DNA from: Thiosocius sp963759055
GTDB lineage: Bacteria; Pseudomonadota; Gammaproteobacteria; Chromatiales; Chromatiaceae
Direction: 5' to 3'
Assembly (NCBI GenBank): GCA_963759055.1
Contig: CAVWYD010000011.1
Coordinates: 62,001 to 126,000 of the forward strand
DNA: 64,000 nt
The position numbers and the translations under genes are program-made. The notes beneath the pieces are model-generated. The model searched no databases, was not told the origin of the DNA, and was given only the letters and a program-made list of their open reading frames with translations. The stretch's first letter is position 1, and every line of letters starts with the position of its first letter. Shown here one piece after another: positions 45,464 to 55,300 of the stretch.

Positions 45464-45877
45464 CTTCTTTCTTTTGCTTGTCCAAAAGAAAGAAGGCAAA
45501 GAAAAAGACCCCCGACGACTTGCCCCTTGCTGTCGCAAGGGGTTCCCTGCGCTTCTCGGCCAAAACCGGCGCTGCGGAACTCGCGATCTGCGATCGCTCA
45601 GACAGTCCTCGCTTCTCCCGGTTTTGTCCTGTGATGCTCGGCGGCGTCAACGGGACCGGGGTGCACTGATCGGGCTACGGAGTGCCCCGTCCCCTTGGTG
45701 CAGCCGAGCATCGCAGCCGTTTCCGGAGGCAAGCGCGTGCATGTCTGACCGACCGCAGGGAGGGAGTTCACGCGCGCCGGAAACGGCGAGAAGCACAGGG
45801 AAGTCGGAGCGCAGCGCAGACCAAGCCGTGGGGTGCCCTTTCTTTTGGTTGCTTTTCTTTGGGCAAGCAAAGAAAAG
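45464..45877. repeat. Repeat element bounded by two strong hairpins
   Basis: The left end is a perfect 12-bp hairpin, CTTCTTTCTTTT (45464-45475) with AAAAGAAAGAAG (45484-45495). The right end is a perfect 10-bp hairpin, CTTTTCTTTG (45852-45861) with CAAAGAAAAG (45868-45877). Between them GATGCTCGGC (about 45632) is complementary to GCCGAGCATC (about 45704). Sequences of this type, often mis-annotated as short proteins, recur in gammaproteobacterial genomes. Nothing in 45375-45992 looks like a real gene. Confidence 0.65.
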
Positions 45878-45992
45878 TAACGCGGGCGCGCGTCGCCGAG
45901 CGCATTCAAAAAATACCCGCGCGCAAGCGCACAAATAGCCGAACCAACCTTCCCCACCCGAACAGCAACCACGCAACCACGCAACCCAGCGA

Positions 45993-46586
45993 TCAAGCGA
46001 GATCGCTCTCGCCAAAACTCTCGGTGTGATACCGGTAGACCTCAACCCGGTCCGACCAGTGATTCGCCGCCAGCCCGGCCTTGTGCTTCAGATGGACCAG
46101 AAAATCGACCGGATCCGGCAGGCTTTCCCACACGGACGGGAGGAAGGTCCCCCGGTTCGGGCCATCCTGGAGGATCAGCCCGTCCTCCCCTGCCCTGATC
46201 TGGCCGATCAGATCGGCCTCATCGTCGAACTGCATTCGCTCGGGGGTGGTCAGCAGTGACAGATGGACATCGACATCCGGCCATTCGTCGGCAGTCAGGG
46301 GCGAGAAGCGCGGGTCGCGAAAGGCCGCTGCAAAGGCGTTTTCCGCCACGTCAACGACTACCGGCTGTGCCGCCTCCAGGTGACCGATACAGCCGCGAAG
46401 CTGGCCATTTTTCTCCAGCGTCACAAAGCTCGCTCGCACCGCTTTCAAATCACGATGGTACTCGGAAGGGGTGACCACCAGCGGTTGCCCAATCGCCAGG
46501 CCATGTTCGATCGAACGCCGCGCGACCCCCATCAGGGTGGCTCGTTGCGCGGGCTCCAGCGGCTTGGCTAGCTCAGTAGAATTCAT
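45993..46586 (-). CDS. amrA: AmmeMemoRadiSam system protein A (AMMECR1 domain)
   Basis: The 197-residue AMMECR1 protein contains the invariant LRGCIGHLEA motif (here QLRGCIGHLEA), FRDPRFSPLTADEW and the ending GLAANHWSDRVEVYRY. AMMECR1, MEMO and a radical SAM enzyme form a conserved trio of unknown substrate. ATG 46586 overlaps the amrB stop by 14 bases, so the two minus-strand genes are coupled. Confidence 0.92.
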   Translation of the reverse strand: MNSTELAKPLEPAQRATLMGVARRSIEHGLAIGQPLVVTPSEYHRDLKAVRASFVTLEKNGQLRGCIGHLEAAQPVVVDVAENAFAAAFRDPRFSPLTADEWPDVDVHLSLLTTPERMQFDDEADLIGQIRAGEDGLILQDGPNRGTFLPSVWESLPDPVDFLVHLKHKAGLAANHWSDRVEVYRYHTESFGESDLA

Positions 46587-47358
46587 AGGCGCCGTATCCC
46601 ACCACACGTGATTTGTCGCCCGCCGTATCGCCCGAATTGCGCAGATCCAACGTCCGCACGCGCCAGCCGTGACGCCGCGCGCTCTTCAGCAGACCCCGGA
46701 CCGGAAAGGCACCGCAGGCGTCGTAGGGCCCGATATCATCTGCCTGCATGTTTTCGATCAACGCTGAAGTGGAACGGTCGCGCCGTTGGCAGGTGCTGTA
46801 CTCGAGAAAATGACTGAGGTCGGAACTGACCACAATCAGCGTCTCGGGGGACAGCAGCGTGTCGATGATTCGGCTGACGTCTTCAATGTCGGCTTCGCCA
46901 ACGACCAGCGGAACCAGCTCGAATTCTGCAAGGACGGTCTGCAGAAAGGGCAGCTGGACTTCCAACGCATGCTCCTGGGCGAACGCCTCATCCAGTCTGA
47001 GTACCCCTGACATGGTGCTCAACTGTTTCACTGCGGCGCAGTCGACCGGAATATCACCCAGGGGCGTCTGAAAAACGTCGGCGCTGCTGGTCGCAATGCC
47101 CCTAAACCCGATCCTGTGTGAGGGTGCGAGCACCACCACCCGACGGATCTGGTCGGCCCAGGGCCCCAGCGTCGCATAGGCGCTGGCCGCAACTGGGCCG
47201 GAATACTGGTAGCCTGCATGGGGTGCGATAAGGGCGTAGGGGCGTTCTTTCGAGGTTGCGCTGGCGGTCTGCATCAGTTCGTCCAGCGTGGCGCTCAATT
47301 CGCGTGCCGTGCCCGGGTAGAACATCCCGGCCACGACCGGGCGTTTGACGTGCATCAT
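46573..47358 (-). CDS. amrB: AmmeMemoRadiSam system protein B (MEMO family)
   Basis: This 261-residue MEMO protein is related to nonheme iron class III extradiol dioxygenases. Metal-site-type residues are visible in LIAPHAGYQYSG (His), EHALEVQLPFLQ (His) and VVVSSDLSHF-like IVVSSDLSHFLEY (His). The start is one of two adjacent Met codons at 47358. It is divergent from the radical SAM partner, about 110 bases away. Confidence 0.92.
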   Translation of the reverse strand: MMHVKRPVVAGMFYPGTARELSATLDELMQTASATSKERPYALIAPHAGYQYSGPVAASAYATLGPWADQIRRVVVLAPSHRIGFRGIATSSADVFQTPLGDIPVDCAAVKQLSTMSGVLRLDEAFAQEHALEVQLPFLQTVLAEFELVPLVVGEADIEDVSRIIDTLLSPETLIVVSSDLSHFLEYSTCQRRDRSTSALIENMQADDIGPYDACGAFPVRGLLKSARRHGWRVRTLDLRNSGDTAGDKSRVVGYGAYEFY

Positions 47359-47468
47359 GGCTGTCCCTCACTAGCGGGTCTATAAGGTAAATGGGTCATC
47401 GCGGAACAGATGTCAAGCCGGCGATCGTCCGAGAAGCCGTCCAGGCCGGTCCTAAGGAGGTTGGCACA

Positions 47469-48575
47469 ATGATCAAAGACACCGTACCCGGCCGTTATTG
47501 GCACCTGCTCGAAGACGGGCGCATTCAGTGCGATCTGTGTCCGCGATACTGTCATGTAAAGGATGGCCAGCGCGGCCTGTGTTTCGTCCGCGCCCGTCAG
47601 GGTGACCAGATGGTTTTGACCACCTACGGCCGCTCCAGCGGCTTCTGCGTCGATCCGATCGAGAAAAAGCCACTGAATCATTTTCTGCCGGGTACGCCGG
47701 TGTTTTCGTTCGGCACGGCCGGCTGCAATCTGGCCTGCAAGTTCTGCCAGAACTGGGATATCAGCAAGTCGCGCGAGATAGACACCCTGGCCGCAAGCGC
47801 CTCGCCGGAGAATATCGCTGCCACCGCCGAGCGCCTGGGGTGTCGTAGCGTCGCCTATACGTACAACGATCCGGTGATCTTCCTCGAATACGCCGTCGAT
47901 ACCGCTTTGGCCTGTCGTGAGCGGGGCCTGAAATCCGTGGCGGTGACCGCTGGTTATATCTGCGAGGAGCCGCGGCGCGAGTTTTTCGCCCATATGGACG
48001 CGGCCAATGTCGACCTGAAGGCCTTCACCGAGGATTTCTACCACAAGCTCACCGGCGGCCATCTGCAGCCGGTGCTCGACACCCTGGAATACATCCACCA
48101 TGAAACCGACTGCTGGCTCGAGCTGACCACCCTGTTGATCCCCGGTCACAATGACGACGATGTCGAACTGCACCGGCTGGCCGAGTGGTGCCTGGAAAAA
48201 CTGGGGCCGGATGTCCCCCTGCACTTCTCCGCTTTCCACCCCGACTACAAGATGACCGACGTCGCCCCGACGCCGGCGGCGACACTCAAACATGCGCGGC
48301 AGATCGCACTGGATACCGGCCTGCATTATGTCTACGTCGGAAATGTGCACGATACCGAGGGCGACAGTACTTATTGCCCGGGCTGTGGTAAACGCGTCAT
48401 CGAGCGTGACTGGTACCAGCTCGGCGAGTGGCAGCTGAGCAACGGTGGGCACTGTGCCCATTGCGGACATAAGATCGCCGGCGTGTTCGAAGAGCGCCCC
48501 GGGAACTGGGGGCCGCGGCGCCTGCCGGTATCCATGCATGAAGCGGTTGAGAGCGCTGCCGCGGCCCCCGATTGA
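47469..48575 (+). CDS. amrS: AmmeMemoRadiSam system radical SAM enzyme
   Basis: This 368-residue protein has the SAM-cluster motif CNLACKFCQNWDIS (about 84-97), an N-terminal CDLCPRYC cysteine pair and a C-terminal zinc-type pair (YCPGCGKR, HCAHCGHK). ATG 47469 is preceded by AAGGAGG with an ideal spacer. It is the third member of the trio, transcribed divergently from amrB-amrA. The substrate of the system is not established. Confidence 0.94.
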   Translation: MIKDTVPGRYWHLLEDGRIQCDLCPRYCHVKDGQRGLCFVRARQGDQMVLTTYGRSSGFCVDPIEKKPLNHFLPGTPVFSFGTAGCNLACKFCQNWDISKSREIDTLAASASPENIAATAERLGCRSVAYTYNDPVIFLEYAVDTALACRERGLKSVAVTAGYICEEPRREFFAHMDAANVDLKAFTEDFYHKLTGGHLQPVLDTLEYIHHETDCWLELTTLLIPGHNDDDVELHRLAEWCLEKLGPDVPLHFSAFHPDYKMTDVAPTPAATLKHARQIALDTGLHYVYVGNVHDTEGDSTYCPGCGKRVIERDWYQLGEWQLSNGGHCAHCGHKIAGVFEERPGNWGPRRLPVSMHEAVESAAAAPD

Positions 48576-48640
48576 ACCCTGCGACTACGGCTGGTTTGGC
48601 CTCTTCTGAGGTTTCGAGGACCAAGGACTCGATTACTGCA

Positions 48641-48784
48641 CGGATTAATTTTTTTGTTCACCTTGGCAAGCTTTGCGGTGGCTTTTGCCTTGTCGGTATC
48701 ACCAAAGCCAATAAAGCCGCCCGGCACCATGTAGTAGAAACTGCCGAGTGTCGTATAGACAGCACCATTTAAACCAGGGTTAGC
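48641..48784 (-). pseudogene. Possible fragment of a TPR-type periplasmic protein
   Basis: On the minus strand a frame reads NPGLNGAVYTTLGSFYYMVP, GGFIGFGDTDKAKA and KINP. It resembles the segment LGSLYYxVPGWPIGFGDxDKA of a family of TPR-containing exported proteins. There is no start codon, and the rest of the gene is absent. It abuts the yceH stop. Confidence 0.35.
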
Positions 48785-49442
48785 GTTCCAATCGCGCGAG
48801 GCGAGCCTTGATGTCATCCAGGGTTTCCTGCATCTCCAGCACGAGCTGCTCCAACTCATCGAGACGTCGTTCCGGCTTCTGTGTTTCCGTTGCGGAAACC
48901 TCGACTGCAGGGGATGCGGCAAGCTCGGTTTCGCGGTCGCCGAACAGATGCACATAACGGGGCTCGCGCGTCCCCGCATCGCGGGCCAGACGGGCGGCAA
49001 ACGGCCCATCGCCGCGTTCAATCAAGCCTTTCAATACCGCCTCGGTCTCGTGGACATCTTCGAATCGGCACAGGCGATTACTTCGAGTGCGAAGCTCTCC
49101 CGCGGTCTGCGGGCCGCGCAGCAACAGCATGCAGATTATCCCGAGTTCCTGGGCCGTGAACTCCAGGCTGCCAAAGCCGACATTGCCAAACCGGTGTTGA
49201 TACTTGGTTACCCGACTGCCAAATCCGCCGCGGTCACTGACCAGATGCTTCTTCAGCAAGCCATCGACGATCTGCTGGACCTCCGCTTCACTCAAGTGCA
49301 TGACTGGGTAACGACTACTTTTCTGGTTGCAGGCGCTGGCGAGCGCGCTGAGAGAGAGGGGGTACTGCGCCGGGGTAGTGATCTCCTTCTCGATCAGACA
49401 GCCAACAACCCTGGCTTCGGGTGGGGTGAGTTCGATGCGCAT
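48780..49442 (-). CDS. yceH: YceH / DUF480 family protein
   Basis: The 220-residue protein has the DUF480 winged-helix pattern (MRIELTPPEARVVGCLIEKE, TPAQYPLSLSALASACNQKSSR, LLLRGPQTAGELRTRSNRLC) and a C-terminal coiled coil (LDELEQLVLEMQETLDDIKARL). The ATG at MRIELTPPEA is chosen over one 16 codons earlier, since homologues start there. Function is unknown. Confidence 0.92.
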   Translation of the reverse strand: MRIELTPPEARVVGCLIEKEITTPAQYPLSLSALASACNQKSSRYPVMHLSEAEVQQIVDGLLKKHLVSDRGGFGSRVTKYQHRFGNVGFGSLEFTAQELGIICMLLLRGPQTAGELRTRSNRLCRFEDVHETEAVLKGLIERGDGPFAARLARDAGTREPRYVHLFGDRETELAASPAVEVSATETQKPERRLDELEQLVLEMQETLDDIKARLARLER

Positions 49443-49631
49443 AGACAGACTCGTCGGCGTGTGATGCCGTTGATGGTCGATGAGCGCCATGGTAAGTCAG
49501 GTGCGGTTATGGTGGTATGGGCATTGTCCTGTGGGCTCCGACTATCGCCCGATCCTGTCTGCAAAGGGCGCCGTCAGCTCGATTACCCGTGCTCCCGGCG
49601 TGACTCCCATTGCTGGACACCCTGAATCAGG

Positions 49632-49674
49632 CTAGTGTCCCGAATCAGATGTTCGCATCGATTCAGGACACTAG
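49632..49674. repeat. Short inverted-repeat element
   Basis: CTAGTGTCC (49632-49640) and GGACACTAG (49666-49674), plus inner GAATC/GATTC, give a 14-bp interrupted inverted repeat around a 13-base centre. The CTAGTGTCC end resembles the ends of some small insertion elements. It lies nine bases before the GFA gene. Confidence 0.6.
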
Positions 49675-49683
49675 ATTCAAGCC

Positions 49684-50106
49684 ATGTCGAAATCTGCTGT
49701 GATCGGTAGTTGTCTGTGCGGGAACGTGACCTACGAAGTCACGGGTACTCTCGGCATATTTCAGTATTGTCACTGTTCAAGATGCCGCAAGTTCACCGGC
49801 AGCGCTTTCGCTGCGAATCTGTTGGTTTCACCTGATCAGTTCCGTTGGGTTTCGGGTGAAGACTTTGTTGGAAGATACGAAGGCGTCGACGCGAAATATT
49901 TCGCAACTTCGTTCTGCAAACAATGCGGCTCATCCCTCCCGTGGATGGATAAGACGGGAAAAGCTGTAGTCATACCTGCAGGCACCCTGGATGGAAATCC
50001 TGATATAAGGCCCTTTCAGAACATCTTCTGTGCATCACGAGCCGTATGGTATGAAGCCCCTGGTTCGCTACCGGAATACGACGAGCTTCCGTCGAAGCGG
50101 CGCTGA
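49684..50106 (+). CDS. GFA family protein (CENP-V/glutathione-dependent formaldehyde-activating fold)
   Basis: This 140-residue zinc protein has the GFA cysteine pattern: GSCLCGNVTYEV, CHCSRCRKFTGSAFA and SFCKQCGSSLPW. Members bind zinc; most are of unknown substrate despite the family name. The frame is intact and starts at ATG 49684. Confidence 0.9.
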   Translation: MSKSAVIGSCLCGNVTYEVTGTLGIFQYCHCSRCRKFTGSAFAANLLVSPDQFRWVSGEDFVGRYEGVDAKYFATSFCKQCGSSLPWMDKTGKAVVIPAGTLDGNPDIRPFQNIFCASRAVWYEAPGSLPEYDELPSKRR

Positions 50107-50117
50107 AGTATGGCCAG

Positions 50118-51074
50118 TCAGTAACCTGCGGAATCGGTTTTCGTTGAAACGCTGGAGAATCTTGGCGCCTTCTCCGAAGTTCGCAGTTGTTTACGAATCT
50201 TCGGCATAGTGACGATTGTTTTGCCTAACATCGACAGCTCTTTGAATAACCAGCTAGCCCGGCTCCAGCGCGTGTGCATGACGTCTGTCTCAATCAGCTG
50301 ATCGAAGTGCCAGGTAATCTTCAGGAAGCCTGGAACCTGGGTCAGCAGGCTCGCGTAGATTTTCTTCACTGCGGCAGATCGATTTCTGGCGAGGTACCAG
50401 TGCATCCTGTACCTCAGTTCATCCCTGGCCAGTGCCGGGGATGAAACAGAGGTCTTTCTTTTCGTAAAGACCCACATCAGGTTGATATTTCTCTCGTCGA
50501 GAGCCCTTACCTTGTGATACCAAAGCGGTGGCAGGTAAAGCATATCGCCGGGGTTTGTTACAAATTTCGTGTAGATCTTGTTTTTTAGAATCTCTTCATC
50601 TTCTTCCAATACAACGAAGTTCGAAAACGGATAGCATTTGGGGGGCGTTTGTGGAGAAACAATGGTCCATTCCTTCCGACCAATTATCTGGGTGTTGAAA
50701 TTATTGACGACACCGGTATCGAAATGCCATGCAGATATGTTGTTCCGCGAATTGATCCATATCCGGGTGTTGGATTTGTAGGGGAAGATTTTTGCGGGGT
50801 CGTCCAGTTTGCTTATGAAGTCTGGATAAGAAAAATCCTCAGTAAGGACGTCATTGTCCAACAATAGAAAAAGCACGACATGTTTTACTGATGGTTCACT
50901 GGAGAGCCTCTCCCGCAGATAGTCGGGGTTCCATTTTTCGAGCGCAGGCCACTCGCGGCCGGCACCTTCTATGATTACGGGTGCTTCCGGTTCAAAATAG
51001 TCGCGATAAAAATCTTCGAAAGAAATGTCGCCCCGAACTCGGGGGATTTCGAAGAACCCTGGTTTATCTCGCAT
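50118..51074 (-). CDS. Cupin-like (JmjC/FIH-type) protein
   Basis: The 318-residue protein has the cupin_8 layout of Fe(II)/2-oxoglutarate hydroxylases: APVIIEGAGREWPALEKWNPDYL, the HxD iron motif in AWHFDTGVVNNF, and the distal His in LPPLWYHKVRAL after NPGDMLY. The C-terminal 100 residues are basic and unlike the family. Base composition is visibly more AT-rich than the neighbours, suggesting acquisition by transfer. The 5' end abuts an IS110 fragment. Confidence 0.85.
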   Translation of the reverse strand: MRDKPGFFEIPRVRGDISFEDFYRDYFEPEAPVIIEGAGREWPALEKWNPDYLRERLSSEPSVKHVVLFLLLDNDVLTEDFSYPDFISKLDDPAKIFPYKSNTRIWINSRNNISAWHFDTGVVNNFNTQIIGRKEWTIVSPQTPPKCYPFSNFVVLEEDEEILKNKIYTKFVTNPGDMLYLPPLWYHKVRALDERNINLMWVFTKRKTSVSSPALARDELRYRMHWYLARNRSAAVKKIYASLLTQVPGFLKITWHFDQLIETDVMHTRWSRASWLFKELSMLGKTIVTMPKIRKQLRTSEKAPRFSSVSTKTDSAGY

Positions 51075-51231
51075 AGTGACCTTTGGGCCTGGCCGATCCC
51101 GGCCAGTCTACGATACCTGCCGGATCGCGGTCGAGCGCCACCGTGACTGCAATCGTCTTCTTGTGCACATCCAGTCCGATGAACGCCGCCGCCGTCTGTT
51201 CTCTCGCCTGCTCTGCGATACGCTTGCTCAT
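51064..51231 (-). mobile_element. N-terminal fragment of an IS110-type transposase
   Basis: From ATG 51231 the frame reads MSKRIAEQAREQTAAAFIGL then DVHKKTIAVTVALDRDPAGI, the RuvC-like DEDD start of IS110 transposases. It ends after about 55 residues where it meets the cupin-like gene; members have about 340. This is a relic and a likely scar of the cupin gene's arrival. Confidence 0.75.
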
Positions 51232-51356
51232 GGCCCGTTCCCGCAATTTGGCTCTGTGTAAAGGTGTCCAACCTCAACATAATCCCCGCCCGTTGAGGCT
51301 GGGCAGGTCAAAACATCATTTCTAAGGTACGCGAACCTCGGAGAAAAAAGACCCTT

Positions 51357-52185
51357 TCAGGTGCCCCGTTCGATCGACCGACATTCCTCAAACAGCCATC
51401 GGAACTCGGCGAAGGTATCGACGATGGCCAAAGGCTGGTGGGGATGTGCGGGTGTGCCGGGGAAGACCTTTTCCAGCCAGACATGCTCCCAGCCGGCACC
51501 GTTGAAGAACAGTGGGCTTACGCCGGCGCGGCAGGAACTCGCTACGTCTGTCGAGCTGTCGCCGAGATACCAGCACGCCAGGTCCGCCGGTTGGTCCAGC
51601 AGTTCCAGCGCCTTCAAGATCGGCTCGGGATTCGGCTTTCGGCGAAATGTGTCGCCGCCACAGACGGTGACGTCGAACAGGTTCAACCAGGTACCGTCCT
51701 CGACGGCTGCCAACTCGTGCTCGAAGAACTCGCGATCGCGGTTGGTGAGTACACCGATCTTGACATCGAACTCTCGCAATTCGCTGCAGCAGCGCCAGCT
51801 CGCCGCCGTCGAACGGACGCACCTCACCGTAGTGACGTCGATAGGCTTCATTGAACGCCTCGTGTGCGATGTGTTTCACATCCTCGTCATTGCCGAACAG
51901 AATCTGAAAGATGTCGGTGCGTGAGATCCGGCGTTCGGCCTTGACCTTGGGGTGCAGGCGGCCATGCTGGCGCACGTGTTCGACCAGGCGCGCATCCTCC
52001 GCTGACCTGCTCCGGGAGGGTGGTAAGAGCTGGTCCACCAGTCCGAGCTCCGGCAGCCGCGGCAATATCTCGTCGACAGCGGTGTACATGGCGTCGAGGG
52101 TGTCTACGAGGGTTGCATGCCAGTCGAACAGCACCACCCGGGGTGGCGTGAGTATCCGCGCGGCTTCGACAAGGTCACGAATCAC
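51357..52185 (-). CDS. HAD-superfamily hydrolase (frame broken at ~51780)
   Basis: From GTG 52185 the protein reads VVLFDWHATLVDTLDAMY, HAD motif I with His in place of the second Asp. After GGELALLQ the frame shifts at about 51780 and resumes as ELREFDVKIGVLTNRDREFF (motif II), with RKPNPEPILKALE (motif III Lys) and WYLGDSSTDVASSCRAG (motif IV). Corrected length is about 275 residues, similar to phosphoglycolate phosphatase relatives. The substrate is unknown; the DxH change could alter the chemistry. Confidence 0.8.
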
Positions 52186-52316
52186 GACGGAAGTATCCCG
52201 TTGGGATCGATATCCCTGCGAGCGGCAAGACCGACAAAGGTGACAGGTGCCCTTCCCCATCCTACGGTTGGCTATTGGCCAGCGATCTTTCAGTGGCATT
52301 TGCGCAATTGCTTTTC

Positions 52317-55300
52317 CTACGCCCGCACCTCGACAGCTTCGTCCGTTGCTGGTGTCGCCTGGTGATCACGCGCGAGTATCAGGTACACGGCGGGCACCAC
52401 GAACAGCGTAAACAGCGTCCCGATCCCCAGCCCGGTGGTGATTACCAGACCGATGTGGAAGCGGCTGACCGCGCCGGGGCCGCTGGCGGTCAGCAGCGGA
52501 ATCATGGCCACCAGCATGGCCACCGTGGTCATCAGTATCGGGCGCAGACGGATCGCCGAGGCGCGCTCGATGGCGCTGCGCTTGTCCAGCCCATGCTCGA
52601 TCTGCAACTGGTTGGCGAACTCGACGATCAGGATGCCGTTCTTGGCGATCAGCCCGATCAGGGTGATCAGGCCGACCTGGGTGTAGATATTGACCGTGGC
52701 AAAGCCGAGGGTCAGGAAGGCCAGCGCGCCGGCGATCGACATCGGCACCGAGACCAGGATGATCAGCGGGTCGCGCCAGCTCTCGAACTGCGCCGCCAGC
52801 ACCAGGTAGATCACCAGCAGCGACATGAAGAAGGTTACGACCAGGGCACTGCCCTGCTGCGCAAACTGGCGGGTTCCACCGGTATAGTCTTTGCTGAAGC
52901 CGAGCGGGAACTCTTCCGCGGCGATCTGTTCCATGGCCGCCATCGCCTGCCCTTCGGAAACCCCGGGCGCCATCAGGCCCTCGACGGTGAGCGAGTTCAG
53001 CTGCTGGAACTGGCTGCGCTTGCTGGGCTCGACCGAACGCTCGATGCGCACCAGTGAGGACAGCGGTACCTGGTCGCCGCTCGCGGCGCGCAGGTAGAAG
53101 TCACCGAGCATCTCCGGGGTCAGGCGAAACTCACGCTCGGCCTGCGGTATGACCTTGTAGCTGCGCCCGTCGAGGCTGAATCGGTTGACGTAGTTGCCGC
53201 CAAGCAGGGTGCCGAGATTTTGCCCGATGTCCTCCATCGAGATACCCAGATCGGCCGCACGGTCGCGGTCGATCACCAGCACCGCCTTGGGGCGGCTGAA
53301 CTCCACCGATTTGCGCAGGAACACGAACTGGCCGCTGCCCATGCCGCGCCCGACCAGCTGGTCGGCGACCCGGTCGAGCTCCTCGTAGTCGCTGTCGCTC
53401 TGGATGACGAACTGAAACGGCAGCCCGCTGCTGCCGGGCAGGCTGGGCCGCGGGAATACCGCCATCTGAAAACCGGCGATCTGGCTCATCAGTGCCCTGC
53501 AGTTCCGGCAGGACCTCCATCTGCGAGCGCTCGCGCAGTGCCGGCTGCTCGCATCTTGAAGCCGCCGAACACGACATTGTCTTCGCCGCGGAACCCCAGC
53601 AGCAGGAAGCTCTCGTGATATTCGGGCACGGCCTCGAAGGCCTTCGATGATCTCGCGCGTATAGGCCTCGTTGTATTCCAGCGAGGCGGTCTGCGGGGCC
53701 ACGGCCTGGAAGAACAGGATGCTCTGGTCCTCGGTCGGCGCCAGCTCGCTCTTGCTGCTCGTGAACATGAAATAGATGCTGCCGAGCACCACCAGCGGCG
53801 AACAGCATGGTCGCCGGCAGGTAGTTCAGCGCGCCCTGCAGCCGGCGCAGATAGAGGCGCGCACAGCCACTCGAAGAAGTGTTCGACCGCCTGCTCGAAG
53901 CGCCCGGGATTGCCGGCCGGCCGCAGGACCCTGGATGACAGCATCGGTGACAGGGTCAGGGCGACGACGCCGGATATCAGCACCGCACCCGGCCAGCGAA
54001 AATGCGAATTCGGTGAACAGGGTGCCGACCAGCCCGCCCATGAATCCGATCGGGGCATACACCGCCACCAGGGTGGTGGTCATGGCGATGATCGGCAGGC
54101 CGAGTTCGCGCGCGCCGTCGATGGCGGCCTGGATGCGCGACTTGCCCATCTCGATGTGGCGGTGCACGTTCTCCACCACGACGATGGCGTCGTCGACCAC
54201 CAGGCCGATCGCCAGCACCATCGCCAGCAGGGTCAGCAGGTTGATCGAGAAGCCGGCCAGCAGCATCAGAAAGGCCGCGCCGACCAGCGACAGCGGGCAC
54301 CGACGACCGCGGGCACGATCGCCGCGCGCAGCGAACCCAGCGACAGAAAGATCACCACCAGCACGATCAGCGACCGCCTCGACCAGGGTGGTGAACACCT
54401 CGTCGATCGAATCCTGGATGAAGGCGCTGGCATCGTAGGGCATGTGCGCCTCCAGCCCGGCCGGCAGCTGGCTGCGGATCTCATCCATCGCCGCGTGGAC
54501 GTACTTGGCCACGGTCAGCGGGTTGGAGCCCGGGCGCCTGCTCGACGCCGACGAAGATTGCCGGGTTGCCCTTGTACCAGGTGGTGCTCTCGTAGTCCTC
54601 GGAGCCGAGCTCGGTGCGCGCCACATCACGCAGACGCACCAGGGAGCCGCCGCTGTTACGCACCACCAGGTTGCGGAAATCGTCCGCCTCGGCGACATCG
54701 GTGGTCGCGACCAGGTCGATGACGTTGTACTCGCCGCGCGCCTGCCCTATCCCGGACAGGTAATTGTTGCTGCGCAGCACATCGGCCACGTCCTGCGCGG
54801 TGACGCCGAGTGCCGCCATGCGCCGCGGGTCCAGCCAGATGCGCATGGCGAAGGTCTTGTCGCCGATCAGTCCGGCCTTGGCCACCCCCGGCAGGGCCTG
54901 CAGCTTGGGTTGCACCACCCGCAGCAGGTAGTCGTTGATCTGCGAGGCCTGCATCTGCTCGCTGTAGAACGCGAGATACATCAGCGCGGTCGCGTCGCCG
55001 GTGCGCGAGCTGATGACCGGGTCCTGCGCGTCTTCCGGCAGCACGTTGCGGCGGCTTGCCACCTTGGCCTGGATCTCCGCCACGGCCGCGTTTGGCGGAT
55101 AGTTCAGGCGCATGTGCGCCTCGATCACCGACTGGCCCTGAGTGCTGGTCGACGACAGGTAGTCGATCCCCTGCGCCTCGGCGATCGCCTGCTGCAGCGG
55201 CGTGGTGATGAAGCCCTTGACCAGTTCGCTGCTCGCCCCCGGGTAGCTGGTCGATACCGTGACCACCGTGTCCTGGGTCTCGGGATACTGACGCACCTCC

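Noticed and set aside
45390..46029. Short proteins encoded in the hairpin-bounded repeat
   Set aside because: Frames are open on both strands, Lys/Phe-rich only where the hairpin arms are read, and match no family; the DNA is better explained as a repeat.
47355..48539. A 394-codon open frame antisense to the radical SAM gene
   Set aside because: The plus-strand protein has all family motifs and an ideal ribosome-binding site; the antisense frame has neither.
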